Positions 35,843-45,735 of a stretch of DNA of 64,000 bases are shown piece after piece. Origin of the DNA: Halothiobacillus sp. (GTDB taxonomy: Bacteria > Pseudomonadota > Gammaproteobacteria > Halothiobacillales > Halothiobacillaceae). Below the pieces are notes generated by a model. That model worked only from the letters and a program-made list of their open reading frames with translations. It searched no databases and was not told the origin of the DNA. A program made the position numbers and the translations under genes. Where the stretch lies: contig JADQCE010000003.1 of the NCBI GenBank assembly GCA_016278265.1, positions 415,296 through 479,295 of the forward strand, in the 5' to 3' direction. Position 1 is the stretch's first letter, and the number at the start of each line of letters is the position of its first letter.

Positions 35843-38190
35843 CGCGCCTGGGCCGCCGCATGCAACGCTGGGTGAGGCGGGCCATCCCGCCGATCAGCGC
35901 GATGGTCATCGTGCTGCTGCTGGCGCTGCTGTATCTGGTCTCCGACTCGCTGCGTGCCGTCGAGCAGCCCGAGGGGCTGTTCCTGGCCCTGCTGGGTGTC
36001 AGCGCGGTGGGGCTGTTGTTCCTCGCCGCCGTGGTGCTCTGGCATATCGTCCGGCTGATCCGCGATTATCGCCGCGGTACGCCCGGCTCCCGGCTGACCG
36101 CACGCCTGGTGGTGACCTTCGTCGCGCTGTCGGTGGTACCGGTGGCGATCGTCTTCTACTTCTCGCTCACCTTCGTGCAGCGCGGCATCGACTCCTGGTT
36201 CGACGTGCAGGTCGAGCAGGCCATGACCGATGCCCTTTCCCTGTCGCAGATGTCCTTCGACGGGCGCATGCGCCAGGCCTTGGAGCAGACCCGTCGGGCG
36301 GCCAACGAGTTGCAGGGTGGCGGTTCGGAGCTGATCGCACTGGAGCTATCGGAGGTCCGGCGCAGCACCGGAGCCGAGGAGATGACCATCCTCGGCCAGC
36401 GCAACCTGATCGTCGCCTCGTCTTCCGAGGATGCCACCAGCATCGTCCCGGCTCGGGCCGACGAGACCGCGCTGGCGCATGCCCGATCGGGGCGGGATTT
36501 TATCGGCCTGGACCCCGGTGGCGACGGCAACCTGCAGATCCGCGTGGTCGTGCCCTTGGAGGCCGGCCTCATCAGTGAGGGCGGCAAGCGCGTCCTGCAG
36601 GCCCTGTTCGATGTGCCTGACGAGGCCAACGAGCTTTCCAAGAGCGTGCAGGCTGCCTTCAACGACTACCGCGAGCTGGTTTACCTGCACAGCTCGCTCA
36701 AGCAGACCTTCACCCTGGCCCTGACCCTGGCGCTGCTGTTGTCCCTGCTCACGGCGGTCTGGCTGGCCTTCCTGGCCGCGCGAAAACTGCTCAGTCCGAT
36801 CCGCGAACTGGCCGCTGGCACCCAGGCGGTCGCCGAGGGCGACTACAGCCTGCGTCTGCCGGTCGACCGGCGTGACGATCTCGGCCAGCTGGTCCAGTCG
36901 TTCAACACCATGACGGCCCGGGTGCGTCGTGCCCACGAGGTGATGCGCGAGCTCCAGGAGCTGGCCGACAAGGAGCGCGACTACCTGGACACGGTGATTC
37001 AGCACCTGTCCTCCGGCGTGCTGACACTGTCCTTCGACGGGCGCATCATCAGTGGTAACTCGGCCGCGCAGCAGATCCTCGGGGTGGCGTCGGAGGAGCT
37101 GTTCGAGGGGTCCTTGCAGGCGGTCTGCCGCGAGCATGCGAGCCTGTTGCCGTTGTGCGAGGCGTTTCTCGATCGGCTGGGTACGGCCGGGCCGCCGCCG
37201 GGCGAGACGGTCGAGGCCCAGGTGCGCATCATGAACGGCAGCGGCCGCAAGGTGCTGCTGGCCCGGCTGGCAGCACTGCCGCCGGATGGCGAGGTGGACG
37301 CCGGCGGTTACGTGATGGTCCTCGAGGACGTCACCGCGCTGATCCAGGCCCAGCGTGACGCGGCGTGGTCGGAGGTCGCGCGTCGCCTGGCCCACGAGAT
37401 CAAGAATCCGCTCACCCCGATCGGGCTGTCGGCCGAGCGGCTGCGCCGGCGTATCCTGTCGCAGCTCGACGAGGAACATGCGCCGATCCTCGATCGAGCC
37501 ACCGCCACGATTATTGCCCAGGTCGATGCCATGAAGCACATGGTCAATGAATTCGCCGATTACGCGCGCAGCCCGGACGTAAGTCTTCAGCGGCTCGACC
37601 TGCAGGCCCTGGCCGGGCAGACCGTCGAGCTCTACCGTGGCAATACGGCCGTCAAGGTGCGCTACCTGCCGGAGCTCGACGAACCAGTCTGGGTCGAGGG
37701 TGACGGTAACCGACTGCGGCAATTGCTGCACAACCTGATCCGCAACGCCAGCCAGGCGCTGGATGAACGCGGCGCGGTGGCCGGCGAGCCGATCGTGGTG
37801 ATCGACCTGCGCGTGATTGGTGAGGAAGGGCATTGCCTGGCCGAACTGACGGTGGCCGACAACGGACCGGGCTTCCCGGCCGAGATACTCGACCGCCTGT
37901 TCGAACCCTACGCGACCACCCGGCCCAAGGGCTCGGGTCTGGGATTGGCGATCGTCAAGAAAATCGTCGAGGAGCATGCCGGGGCCGTGCATGCCTGGAA
38001 CGCGTTCGAGCAGCCGGAGAACGACGACACCGAGGCGGGCCGGCGGCTTGCCAATCACGGTGCTCGCGTTACGATTCGCCTACCCTTGGAATCGGGTCGC
38101 TGCGACGCACGCGTGAAACGCCGCCGCACTGGCGACCACATCGAAAAGGGCCGCCGTAATGGCTCCCACGGAGAAACGGGAACTTCCTGA
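35839..38190 (+). CDS. ntrY: NtrY-like sensor histidine kinase
   Basis: 783 residues in the inner membrane. In order: three N-terminal transmembrane helices (about 20-38, 45-75 and 90-112), a periplasmic part of about 180 residues, a fourth helix near 295-320, a HAMP domain, a PAS domain (about 380-500; GVLTLSFDGRIISGN), the phosphoacceptor motif ARRLAHEIKNPLTPIGLSAE and the ATPase domain with N (NLIRNASQAL), G1 (VADNGPGF) and G2 (GSGLGLAIVKKIVEEH) boxes. This is the layout of NtrY. It would phosphorylate the regulator encoded 3 bp downstream. Signal unknown; NtrY/X systems respond to nitrogen or redox and envelope state in other bacteria. Confidence 0.9.
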   Translation: MTRLGRRMQRWVRRAIPPISAMVIVLLLALLYLVSDSLRAVEQPEGLFLALLGVSAVGLLFLAAVVLWHIVRLIRDYRRGTPGSRLTARLVVTFVALSVVPVAIVFYFSLTFVQRGIDSWFDVQVEQAMTDALSLSQMSFDGRMRQALEQTRRAANELQGGGSELIALELSEVRRSTGAEEMTILGQRNLIVASSSEDATSIVPARADETALAHARSGRDFIGLDPGGDGNLQIRVVVPLEAGLISEGGKRVLQALFDVPDEANELSKSVQAAFNDYRELVYLHSSLKQTFTLALTLALLLSLLTAVWLAFLAARKLLSPIRELAAGTQAVAEGDYSLRLPVDRRDDLGQLVQSFNTMTARVRRAHEVMRELQELADKERDYLDTVIQHLSSGVLTLSFDGRIISGNSAAQQILGVASEELFEGSLQAVCREHASLLPLCEAFLDRLGTAGPPPGETVEAQVRIMNGSGRKVLLARLAALPPDGEVDAGGYVMVLEDVTALIQAQRDAAWSEVARRLAHEIKNPLTPIGLSAERLRRRILSQLDEEHAPILDRATATIIAQVDAMKHMVNEFADYARSPDVSLQRLDLQALAGQTVELYRGNTAVKVRYLPELDEPVWVEGDGNRLRQLLHNLIRNASQALDERGAVAGEPIVVIDLRVIGEEGHCLAELTVADNGPGFPAEILDRLFEPYATTRPKGSGLGLAIVKKIVEEHAGAVHAWNAFEQPENDDTEAGRRLANHGARVTIRLPLESGRCDARVKRRRTGDHIEKGRRNGSHGETGTS

Positions 38191-38193
38191 CGA

Positions 38194-39594
38194 ATGAGTA
38201 TTGGACACATCCTGGTCGTCGATGACGAGAGCGAGATTCGCAGCCTGTTGGGCGACGTGCTCGAGGACGAAGGGTTCACCGTCAGCAGCGCGGCCGACGC
38301 CATCGAGGCGCGCGGCTCGATCGCGGTTCGACGGCCCGACCTGATCCTGCTGGATATCTGGATGCCGGGCACGGATGGCATCGGTCTGCTGCGCGAATGG
38401 CACGAACGCGACCAGCTGGTCTGGCCGGTGATCATGATGTCGGGCCACGGCACGGTCGAGACGGCCGTCGAGGCCACCCGTCTGGGCGCATTCGACTTCA
38501 TCGAAAAGCCCATCTCGCTCGACAAGTTGTTGCTGCTGATCGAACACGCGTTGGACAACCGGCGCCTGGCGCAGGAGAACGCGGCGCTCAAGCGGGGTGA
38601 GGTCGACCCGCTCGACCTGATCGGCGACTCCGAGTACATGCAGGAGTTGCGCGATCAGGCGAAGAAGATCGCCGACCACGATGCCTGGGTGCTGATCTCC
38701 GGCGAGCCGGGTACCGGCAAGCAGGCGCTGGCTCGTTTCATCCATCGCAACTCGCCGCGACGGCATTTCCCGTTCGTCGATACCGGCGGCAGCGCGGTTT
38801 CCGGCCGGCAGAATGCCGCGGTCGAGCTGTTCGGTGCCGAGGAGGACGGGCGCATCCGCTACGGGCTGCTCGAGCAGGCCAACGGCGGCACGCTGTTCAT
38901 CGCCGAGGCGGCCGACATGGACGAGCAGACCCAGATGCAGCTGATCTCGGCGCTCGAAAGCCAGTCGTTCTTCCGCGTCGGGGGCAACGACCCGGTGCGG
39001 GTGGACGTGCGGGTGATCGCCGCGACCCGCAAGGACCTCGAGGCCGAGGTGCGCGCCGGCAACTTCCGCGAGGATCTCTACTACCACCTCTCGGTGGTGC
39101 CGGTGCATATCGAGTCGCTGCGCGAGCATCCCGAGGACATCCCGGTGCTGCTGTCGCACTACCTCGAGACGGCCCACAAGGTCGAGGGGCTGCCGCGACG
39201 CGAGCTGACCATCGGTGCACGCAATCTGCTGCGCTACCACCACTGGTCGGGCAACGTCCGCGAGCTAAAAAACCTGGTTCAGCGCCTGCTGATCCTGGGT
39301 AGCGGCGAGGTGATCGACGAGCAGGAAGTCCAGCGGGCGCTGGGGCTGGCGCCCATGGACGAGGCCGGCGCGGAGAAAAGCCCGGCGCTGGTGTCACTCA
39401 ACCTCGACCTGCCCTTGCGCGAGGCGCGTGACGAATTCGAGCGGCGCTACCTGCTAGCCCAGCTGAAGAACGTCGACGGCTCGATGACCGAGCTGTCGCG
39501 GCGCACCGGCATGGAACGCACCAATCTCTATCGAAAGCTCAAATCGCTGGGTATCCAGACCGGCGGCGAACGCTCCACGGGGACCAACGCATGA
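38194..39594 (+). CDS. ntrX: NtrX-like response regulator without GAFTGA loop
   Basis: 466 residues: receiver domain with phosphoacceptor Asp54 (LILLDIWMPG), an AAA+ domain (about 140-370) and a Fis-type helix-turn-helix at the C-terminus (MTELSRRTGMERTNLYRKLKSLGI). Walker A is kept (GEPGTGK, 170-176), but the sigma-54-contacting GAFTGA loop is missing: the text after ELFG at 211-214 reads AEEDGRIRYG. The Walker B strand reads GGTLFIAEAAD, with alanine at the usual aspartate. So it probably does not activate sigma-54 and may act as a conventional DNA-binding regulator. This agrees with some known NtrX proteins. Its stop overlaps the trkA start by 4 bp. Confidence 0.9.
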   Translation: MSIGHILVVDDESEIRSLLGDVLEDEGFTVSSAADAIEARGSIAVRRPDLILLDIWMPGTDGIGLLREWHERDQLVWPVIMMSGHGTVETAVEATRLGAFDFIEKPISLDKLLLLIEHALDNRRLAQENAALKRGEVDPLDLIGDSEYMQELRDQAKKIADHDAWVLISGEPGTGKQALARFIHRNSPRRHFPFVDTGGSAVSGRQNAAVELFGAEEDGRIRYGLLEQANGGTLFIAEAADMDEQTQMQLISALESQSFFRVGGNDPVRVDVRVIAATRKDLEAEVRAGNFREDLYYHLSVVPVHIESLREHPEDIPVLLSHYLETAHKVEGLPRRELTIGARNLLRYHHWSGNVRELKNLVQRLLILGSGEVIDEQEVQRALGLAPMDEAGAEKSPALVSLNLDLPLREARDEFERRYLLAQLKNVDGSMTELSRRTGMERTNLYRKLKSLGIQTGGERSTGTNA

Positions 39595-40967
39595 AGGTGA
39601 TCGTATTGGGGGCGGGCCAGGTGGGCAGCTCGGTGGCGACCGCGCTGGCGACCGAAACCGACAACTCGGTCACGGTGGTCGACACCGACGCCGAGGCGCT
39701 CAACTGGCTGCAGGAACGCCTGGACATCCGCACGGTGACCGGCTTGGGCTCGCAGCCGAGCGTGCTGCAGGAGGCGGGCGCGGCGGATGCCGACATCCTG
39801 ATCGCGGTCACCAGTTCCGACGAGACCAACATGCTCGCCTGCCAGATCGCCTGGACGCTGTTCCACACGCCCACCAAGGTCGCGCGGATCCGCGTGACCG
39901 ACTACCAGGATCACCCGGCGCTGTTCGACAATGCGGCGATCCCGGTCGACTTCATCATTAGCCCCGAACGGCTGATCAAGGACTACATCGCCCGGCTGAT
40001 CCAGTATCCCGATGCCCTGCAGGTGCGCGAGTTCGGCGACGGCAGGCTGCTGCTGATCGGCATGGAGGTCGACCGTGGCGGCCCGATGGTCGGTGAGCCC
40101 ATCCACCGCCTGCGTGATATGTTGCCGAATATCGAGGCACGGGTGGCGGCGATCTACCGCCACGACACCTCGGTCCCGCCCGAGGGTGACACCCGTCTGC
40201 TGGCCGGCGACGAGGTGTTCTTCCTGGCCAAGAAGAGCGATATCCGCCGTGTGATGAGCGTGATGCGACCGCTCAACAAGCCCTACAAGCGCATCATGAT
40301 CGCCGGCGGCGGCAATATCGGTGGTGCGCTGGCCGGCAAGCTCGAGGACGACTACCAGGTCAAGTTGATCAGCCACAACCTGCGCCGCGCGCGTGAGCTG
40401 TCGGCGTCCCTCGACCGCAGCATCGTGCTCTCGGGCAATGCCTCGGACACGGAACTGCTCGAGGAAGAGAACATCGAGGACATGGACGTCTTCCTCGCCC
40501 TGACCAACGACGACGAGGACAATATCCTCGCCGCCATGCTGGCCAAGCGGCTGGGCGCCCGGCGGGCGATGTGCATCGTTAACCGCACCGAGTACGTCGA
40601 CTTGATCGAGATGGGCTCGATCGACATTGCCCTGTCGCCGCACCAGATCACCATCGGCGAGGTGCTCACCCACCTGCGTCGAGGCGACGTGGTCAGCGTG
40701 TATTCGCTGCGCCGTGGCGCGGCCGAGGCGATCGAGATCATCGCCCGCGGCGACGAGGGCACCTCCCGGGTAGTTGGCCGACGGATCGATGCGCTCGATT
40801 TGCCGCACGGCACCACCATCGGTGCAATCCTGCGCGACGACGAGGTCCAGATCGCCCACCACGACACGGTAATCAAGGCGGATGACCACGTGGTGCTGTT
40901 TTTGACCGACAAACGCCGCATTGGCGAGATCGAGCAATTGTTCTCGGTCGGCTTCGGCTTTTTCTAG
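39591..40967 (+). CDS. trkA: TrkA potassium uptake regulatory protein
   Basis: 458 residues forming two RCK repeats. Each repeat has a Rossmann NAD-binding part (VIVLGAGQVGSSVATAL at the start; IMIAGGGNIGGALA near 233) and an RCK_C domain. The protein binds NAD(H) or ATP on the cytoplasmic side and gates TrkH. It follows ntrX with 4-bp overlap and lies 18 bp ahead of trkH. The usual Gammaproteobacterial order rsmB-ntrY-ntrX-trkA-trkH is kept. Confidence 0.95.
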   Translation: MKVIVLGAGQVGSSVATALATETDNSVTVVDTDAEALNWLQERLDIRTVTGLGSQPSVLQEAGAADADILIAVTSSDETNMLACQIAWTLFHTPTKVARIRVTDYQDHPALFDNAAIPVDFIISPERLIKDYIARLIQYPDALQVREFGDGRLLLIGMEVDRGGPMVGEPIHRLRDMLPNIEARVAAIYRHDTSVPPEGDTRLLAGDEVFFLAKKSDIRRVMSVMRPLNKPYKRIMIAGGGNIGGALAGKLEDDYQVKLISHNLRRARELSASLDRSIVLSGNASDTELLEEENIEDMDVFLALTNDDEDNILAAMLAKRLGARRAMCIVNRTEYVDLIEMGSIDIALSPHQITIGEVLTHLRRGDVVSVYSLRRGAAEAIEIIARGDEGTSRVVGRRIDALDLPHGTTIGAILRDDEVQIAHHDTVIKADDHVVLFLTDKRRIGEIEQLFSVGFGFF

Positions 40968-40985
40968 GGTCGGCGGCGAGATCCA

Positions 40986-42437
40986 ATGCAATTTCTGATC
41001 GTCATCCGTATTCTTGGGATCCTCCTGATGGTCTTCGGCCTGACCTTCATCCCGCCGTGGCTGGTGGGCTGGGTCATGGGGGATGCCGATCTGTCACCCT
41101 TTGTGGTCAGCTTTCTGCTCAGCACCTCCTTGGGAGCCGTGTTGTGGGGGCTGACCAGGCAATACCACCGTGAGATGAAGCTGCGTGACGGGCTGTTGAT
41201 CGTGGTGTCGTTCTGGATCGTGCTGGGGCTGATCGGCTCGACGCCGATCTACCTGCAGCCGGAGCTGGGGCTGAGTTTCTCCCAGGCGGTGTTCGAGTCG
41301 GTCTCCGGCATCACCACCACCGGTGCGACGGTCATTACCGGGCTCGATGAACTGCCGCGCTCGCTGTTGTTCTATCGCCAGCAACTCCAGTGGCTCGGCG
41401 GGTTGGGGATCATCGTGCTGGTGGTGGCCTTCCTGCCGCTGCTGGGCGTAGGCGGCATGCAGCTCTACAAGGGCGAGATGACCGGCCCGATCAAGGATTC
41501 GCGCCTGTCGGGCCGCATTTCCGAGACCGCCAAGGTCCTCTGGCTGGTCTACAGCGGCATCACCGTGCTCTGTGCGCTGGTCTACAAGATCGAGGGCATG
41601 ACCTGGTTCGATGCCGTCAGCCACGCCTTTTCGACGGTTGCCACCGGCGGGTTCTCCACCCACGACGCGAGCTTTGGCTACTTCCAGAATCCCACCATGG
41701 AAGTCACGGCCATGGTGTTCATGATCCTCGGGGCCATGCCCATGGCGCTGCACTTCATCGCGCTTCGGCATGGCTCGCTGCGTGCCTACTGGCGCAGTGC
41801 CGAGGTCCGCTTTTTCCTCGGCTGGCTGGCAGCGGTCGCGGCGATGGTGGTGGCGTTCTTTCTGGCCAACTGGCCGGAGGGCAGCTGGATCGACACGGTG
41901 CGCCTGAACCTGTTCAACCTCGTTTCCTTCGCCACGACCACCGGCTACACCGCCACCGATCACACCGCCTACGGTCCCTTCCTGATGCTGCTGCTGGTAA
42001 TGACCACCGTCATCGGCGGCTGTGCCGGCTCCACCACCGGCGGGATGAAATCGGTGCGCGTGATGCTGTTGGCCCGCCAGGGTTTCCACGAGGTGCGTCG
42101 CCTGATTCACCCGCACGCGGTCTTCGTCATCCGCCTGAGCGGACGTCCGCTTGACCCCAGTGTGATCAGCGCCGTGTGGGCCTTCTTCGCCGCCTGGATG
42201 TTTACCTTCCTGTTTTTCTTTTTTGCCATGCTGTTCACCGGCATGGACATCGAATCGGCGCTGGGTGCAGTCCTCGCCACCCTCGCCAACCTCGGCCCGG
42301 GAATCGGTTCGGTGGCCAGCAATTTCGCCTCGGAGTCGGACACGGTTCTGTGGCTGGGCATGCTGGCCATGATCCTCGGTCGTCTCGAGATCTTCACCGT
42401 ACTCGCCATCCTGTTGCCGATGTTCTGGCGGCGATGA
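40986..42437 (+). CDS. trkH: TrkH potassium uptake channel (second copy)
   Basis: 483 residues with about ten membrane helices and four pore loops: VSGITTTGATVITG, FSTVATGGFSTHD, VSFATTTGYTATD and ATLANLGPGIG. These supply the filter glycines of a K+ channel coupled to the ion gradient. It pairs with the TrkA directly upstream. This copy is the typical TrkH by context, while the copy at 8.7 kb pairs with a single-RCK partner. The stop overlaps the acyltransferase start by 4 bp. Confidence 0.95.
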   Translation: MQFLIVIRILGILLMVFGLTFIPPWLVGWVMGDADLSPFVVSFLLSTSLGAVLWGLTRQYHREMKLRDGLLIVVSFWIVLGLIGSTPIYLQPELGLSFSQAVFESVSGITTTGATVITGLDELPRSLLFYRQQLQWLGGLGIIVLVVAFLPLLGVGGMQLYKGEMTGPIKDSRLSGRISETAKVLWLVYSGITVLCALVYKIEGMTWFDAVSHAFSTVATGGFSTHDASFGYFQNPTMEVTAMVFMILGAMPMALHFIALRHGSLRAYWRSAEVRFFLGWLAAVAAMVVAFFLANWPEGSWIDTVRLNLFNLVSFATTTGYTATDHTAYGPFLMLLLVMTTVIGGCAGSTTGGMKSVRVMLLARQGFHEVRRLIHPHAVFVIRLSGRPLDPSVISAVWAFFAAWMFTFLFFFFAMLFTGMDIESALGAVLATLANLGPGIGSVASNFASESDTVLWLGMLAMILGRLEIFTVLAILLPMFWRR

Positions 42438-43372
42438 GCCCGAGGCATACCGCCGTCGGTTCGCCGGTGTTTCGTCGCGAGCTGCTCGCTCCGCGTTACT
42501 GGCCCACCTGGCTGGGGATCGGCCTGCTGCGACTGCTGGCGGTCGGCGGTCATCCACTACGCCGCGGTGCGGCACGCGTGCTTGCCGGGCTTTACCGGCG
42601 CTTCAACCCGCGTCGGGTCGGCATCATCGCCACCAACCTGCGTCTGTGTTTCCCGCATCAGACGACCGCGACACGTGAGCAGTGGCTGCGCGAGTACCTG
42701 GAACGGCACATGCTCGCGTTGTTGGATCTCGGACGCATTCGCCTCGCGCGCCGTGGTGAGCTAACCCGTCAGACCGAGATCGAGGGGCAGGCGGTTCTCG
42801 AGCGCCTGCGCGCCGAGCCCGGCCTGATCCTGACCGTGCATAGTGTCGGCCTGGAGTGGGCCGCGGCCATGCTGGCCGAGACGGTCGAGGGCTCGACCAT
42901 CTACAAGCCATTTGCCGACAACCCGGTGATCGACTGGTGGTTTGGCGGGATGCGCACCCGGCATGGCACCGAGGCCCTGCCGCGCGAACGTGGCATGGGG
43001 CCGCATCTGCGCGCCCTGCGCTCGGGTCGGAGTTTCTTCTATATCGCCGACGAGGATCTGGGCATCGAGCACAGCGTCTTCGCGCCGTTCTTCGGCGTGG
43101 AAAAAGCGACCCTGCCACTGGCGGGCAAGCTGGCGCGGGCCAGCCGCCGGCCGGTCTATCCGGTAATCGGTCAGCTCGACGAGGTCACGGGGCGGTACCG
43201 GTTGCGCTTTCTCGAGCCGGTCGACTTGCCGGCGGGCAACGACCGCGAGGCGGCCACGGCGATCAACCGCGTGATCGAGGCGCTGGTGGTCGAGGATCCG
43301 GCCCAGCTGATGTGGTCGCTCAAGTACTTCAAGACCACGCCGCCGGGCGAGGACGATCGATACCGGCACTGA
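42434..43372 (+). CDS. LpxL/LpxM-family lipid A acyltransferase
   Basis: 312 residues of the lysophospholipid acyltransferase fold, probably inner-membrane associated and transferring a secondary acyl chain to lipid A precursor. The catalytic H-x4-E motif is in LTVHSVGLEWAA, and the segments NLRLCFPH, IYKPFADNPVIDWW and the MWSLKYFKTTP end are typical of the LpxL group. Its start overlaps trkH by 4 bp. A second member of the superfamily is convergent, 17 bp away. Which one acts on which acyl position cannot be told here. Confidence 0.85.
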   Translation: MSPRHTAVGSPVFRRELLAPRYWPTWLGIGLLRLLAVGGHPLRRGAARVLAGLYRRFNPRRVGIIATNLRLCFPHQTTATREQWLREYLERHMLALLDLGRIRLARRGELTRQTEIEGQAVLERLRAEPGLILTVHSVGLEWAAAMLAETVEGSTIYKPFADNPVIDWWFGGMRTRHGTEALPRERGMGPHLRALRSGRSFFYIADEDLGIEHSVFAPFFGVEKATLPLAGKLARASRRPVYPVIGQLDEVTGRYRLRFLEPVDLPAGNDREAATAINRVIEALVVEDPAQLMWSLKYFKTTPPGEDDRYRH

Positions 43373-43389
43373 CCGGCTGACGTCTGTGC

Positions 43390-44328
43390 TCAGTCTTCCT
43401 GGCGCTGCTCGCGCCGGACCCGGCCGCTGGCCTGGCGCCGGAAGCGCGGGTAGGTCCACTGGTACTGGGCAGGGTTCTCCCGCGCGACCCGTTCGACCTC
43501 GCGGTTGAGGGCCGCGGCAGCCTCGGCCGGGTCCTCATGATCGATGGGCTCGGTGACTGGTGCGTAGTGAATCGCAAACCCGCGGGCATCGGGCAGCCGT
43601 TCGGCCCAGCCGGTGAAGGCGGCCGCGCCGGTGCGTCGAGCCAACGTGCGGATCAGGGTCATGGTCAATGCCGGCTGACCGAAGAACGGCGCCGTGACCC
43701 CCTCGCCTTGGCTTGGTGCCTGATCGGGCAGGATGGCGACGAGCTCGCCACGTTTGAGCGCGCGCAGGGCCTTTCGCACCCCGCCGAGGTTGGCCGGGGC
43801 CATGTCCGCGCCGAAGCCCGAACGTAGTTTCACCAGCAGGGCTTCCAAGGCCGGCTCGCGTGGCGGGCGGTACATGACGGTCGTGGGCGTGCGGGTGCTG
43901 GTCATCAGCCCCCCCAGTTCCCAGCTTCCCATGTGAGGAGCGAGCAGGATCGCCCCTTGCCCCGCTTCCAGCGCCCGCTCAATCTGCTCGAATCCGGACA
44001 TGCCGGCCACGATGGGCTCGATTCGCTCGCGGGGCCAGCGCCAGGTGGTGCCGGTCTCGATCAGGCCCATGCCGGTCTCGATCAGGCTGCGTCGAGCCAG
44101 GCGGGCACGTTCGTCGGGGGCCAGTTCCGGCAGGCAGAGCGCGAGGTTGTCTTCGACGGTGCGTCGCGTCTTGCCGTTGCTAACCCAGAATAGCCGTCCG
44201 ATAACTCGACCCAGCCGCTGCGCCCCGGCGAGTGACAGCCCGCCCAGCAGGCGGAGCAGCAGGCTCGCCAGTCCGACGCGCAGTCTCCCGCGCAATCGGT
44301 ACCAGGCGCTGTCCCGGCGTCGGCTCAT
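43390..44328 (-). CDS. LpxL-like lysophospholipid acyltransferase
   Basis: 312 residues. It has the H-x4-E motif in LLAPHMGSWELGG, the NLALCLPEL segment, MYRPPREP, the LVAILPDQAP loop, and the terminal NPAQYQWTYPRFRRQ, which is the usual end of the HtrB/LpxL superfamily. An N-terminal hydrophobic stretch (about 17-48) would attach it to the membrane. Its start overlaps the ttcA stop by 4 bp, so they are expressed together. It is convergent with the other acyltransferase gene and clearly a distant paralogue of it. Confidence 0.85.
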   Translation of the reverse strand: MSRRRDSAWYRLRGRLRVGLASLLLRLLGGLSLAGAQRLGRVIGRLFWVSNGKTRRTVEDNLALCLPELAPDERARLARRSLIETGMGLIETGTTWRWPRERIEPIVAGMSGFEQIERALEAGQGAILLAPHMGSWELGGLMTSTRTPTTVMYRPPREPALEALLVKLRSGFGADMAPANLGGVRKALRALKRGELVAILPDQAPSQGEGVTAPFFGQPALTMTLIRTLARRTGAAAFTGWAERLPDARGFAIHYAPVTEPIDHEDPAEAAAALNREVERVARENPAQYQWTYPRFRRQASGRVRREQRQED

Positions 44329-45161
44329 GGTTGCTGTGCCGCGAGCGGGGCGGCGTGCGCCTTGGCATGGGCGATCGCCCGGTCGGCGCCGTCGGCGACC
44401 AGCGGTGCGATCGCCGACCTGAGTGAGTGGAACAGCTGGCCATTGCCCTGCTCCTCGGTCGCGAGCAGCTGCTTGAAGTGCTCGCGCTGGGTCGGCATGG
44501 CAAAGCAGGCGGGGCAGTTGTCGTTGATCACCGGCAGCTCGAAACGGCGGGCGAAGTCGACCAGGGCCGATTCGCGCACGTCGACCAGCGGGCGGATGAT
44601 GCGCACGTCGCCGGCATCGTTTAGGTAATGCGCCTTCATGGTGTTGAGCTTGCCACCGTGGAACGCACTCATCATGAAGCTCTCGGCGAGATCGTCGAGG
44701 TGTTGGGCCAGTGCCAGCACGTTGAAGCCTTCCTCGCGGGCGAGGCGATAGATCAGCCCACGCTTGAGCCGCGAGCAGAACGAGCAGTAGGAGTCCCCGC
44801 TCATGTGGTCGTCGGCCAGCGCGACGATGTCTTCCTGCACCCGGTAGTGGCGTACGCCGAGGGTTTCGAGGTAACCACTGAGCGGGCCCGGATCGAAACC
44901 GGGCACCATCGGGTCGACGGTGATCGCGGCGATCTCGAAATCGATCGGTGCGCGTCGCTGGATATGCCGCAGGATGTGGAGCAGCGAGAGCGAGTCCTTG
45001 CCGCCGGACAGGCCCAGCAAGACTCGGTCGCCGTGATGCAGCATCTGGTAGTGCATCACGGCGCGGGCGACCTGTTTTTGCAGGCCGCGGCCGGGTGTGG
45101 CCCAGCGCCCTTTGGGCGTATCGGCGATATCGACGGGATCGTTCTTGAGGGTGACGGGCAT
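44325..45161 (-). CDS. ttcA: tRNA 2-thiocytidine synthetase TtcA
   Basis: 278 residues. It thiolates C32 of certain tRNAs, using ATP and an iron-sulfur cluster. The PP-loop SGGKDS is at 52-57, and the two cysteine pairs that bind the cluster are CSFC (in YCSFCSRLKRG) and CPAC (in NDNCPACFAMP). LAQHLDDLAESFMM and the length agree with TtcA. It precedes the acyltransferase gene with overlap; its own upstream neighbour, a small acidic protein gene, ends 82 bp before. Confidence 0.93.
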   Translation of the reverse strand: MPVTLKNDPVDIADTPKGRWATPGRGLQKQVARAVMHYQMLHHGDRVLLGLSGGKDSLSLLHILRHIQRRAPIDFEIAAITVDPMVPGFDPGPLSGYLETLGVRHYRVQEDIVALADDHMSGDSYCSFCSRLKRGLIYRLAREEGFNVLALAQHLDDLAESFMMSAFHGGKLNTMKAHYLNDAGDVRIIRPLVDVRESALVDFARRFELPVINDNCPACFAMPTQREHFKQLLATEEQGNGQLFHSLRSAIAPLVADGADRAIAHAKAHAAPLAAQQP

Positions 45162-45243
45162 GGGGCGGCGTAATGGGGTCGTTGATGATGGACGATCATC
45201 TTACCAGTCGTGATCCGGCCGCGACCTCGCCTGATCGCGCGGG

Positions 45244-45504
45244 CTATTCGTCGTAGAGGGGGCGGCCGCGGTAGTAGCCGCGGATGCGCGGGCCGGGTTC
45301 AGCGGGCTCTTCCGGTTCGGCGGTAGTCGCAGGCTGATCGAGCGATGCGGCGAGGGCCTGGACCGTCGGATCCTCGCTCGCCCGGGCAAGACGCAGCAGG
45401 CGTTGTTCGACGCCGTAGCGAGACATGTCGACGGTGATCCCCATGTCCTTTTCCAGGGCGCGCTTGAGTTCGATCAGGCATTGCATTCGCTCGCGTTGTG
45501 ACAT
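45244..45504 (-). CDS. Small hypothetical protein
   Basis: 86 residues, soluble, with a helical N-terminal half (MSQRERMQCLIELKRALEK, then VEQRLLRLARASEDP) and an acidic, proline-rich C-terminus ending in YYRGRPLYDE. A weak ribosome binding site is present. It lies on the ttcA strand with 82 bp between. Codon use is like the neighbours, which supports a real gene. I do not recognise the family. Confidence 0.55.
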   Translation of the reverse strand: MSQRERMQCLIELKRALEKDMGITVDMSRYGVEQRLLRLARASEDPTVQALAASLDQPATTAEPEEPAEPGPRIRGYYRGRPLYDE

Positions 45505-45735
45505 GAGGGTCTCCGGTGACGCATTGACGTCGAGTTAGCAATATCCACACCATGGCGCCGGGACCCCCGTGATGGCGGCCGGGCGTCGATCGGGCATCGA
45601 CCGTTGCGCCGACGCGGAGCGTGTCGGCCGCCGGCTGCGCGGTAACGAGGCGTTGTCGATTGCAGCCGAGGTTCTCTAGACTGAATCCGGTCAACTGGCC
45701 TGTTCGCCCACCCCAGCCACTCGAGGTCCGCCTGC

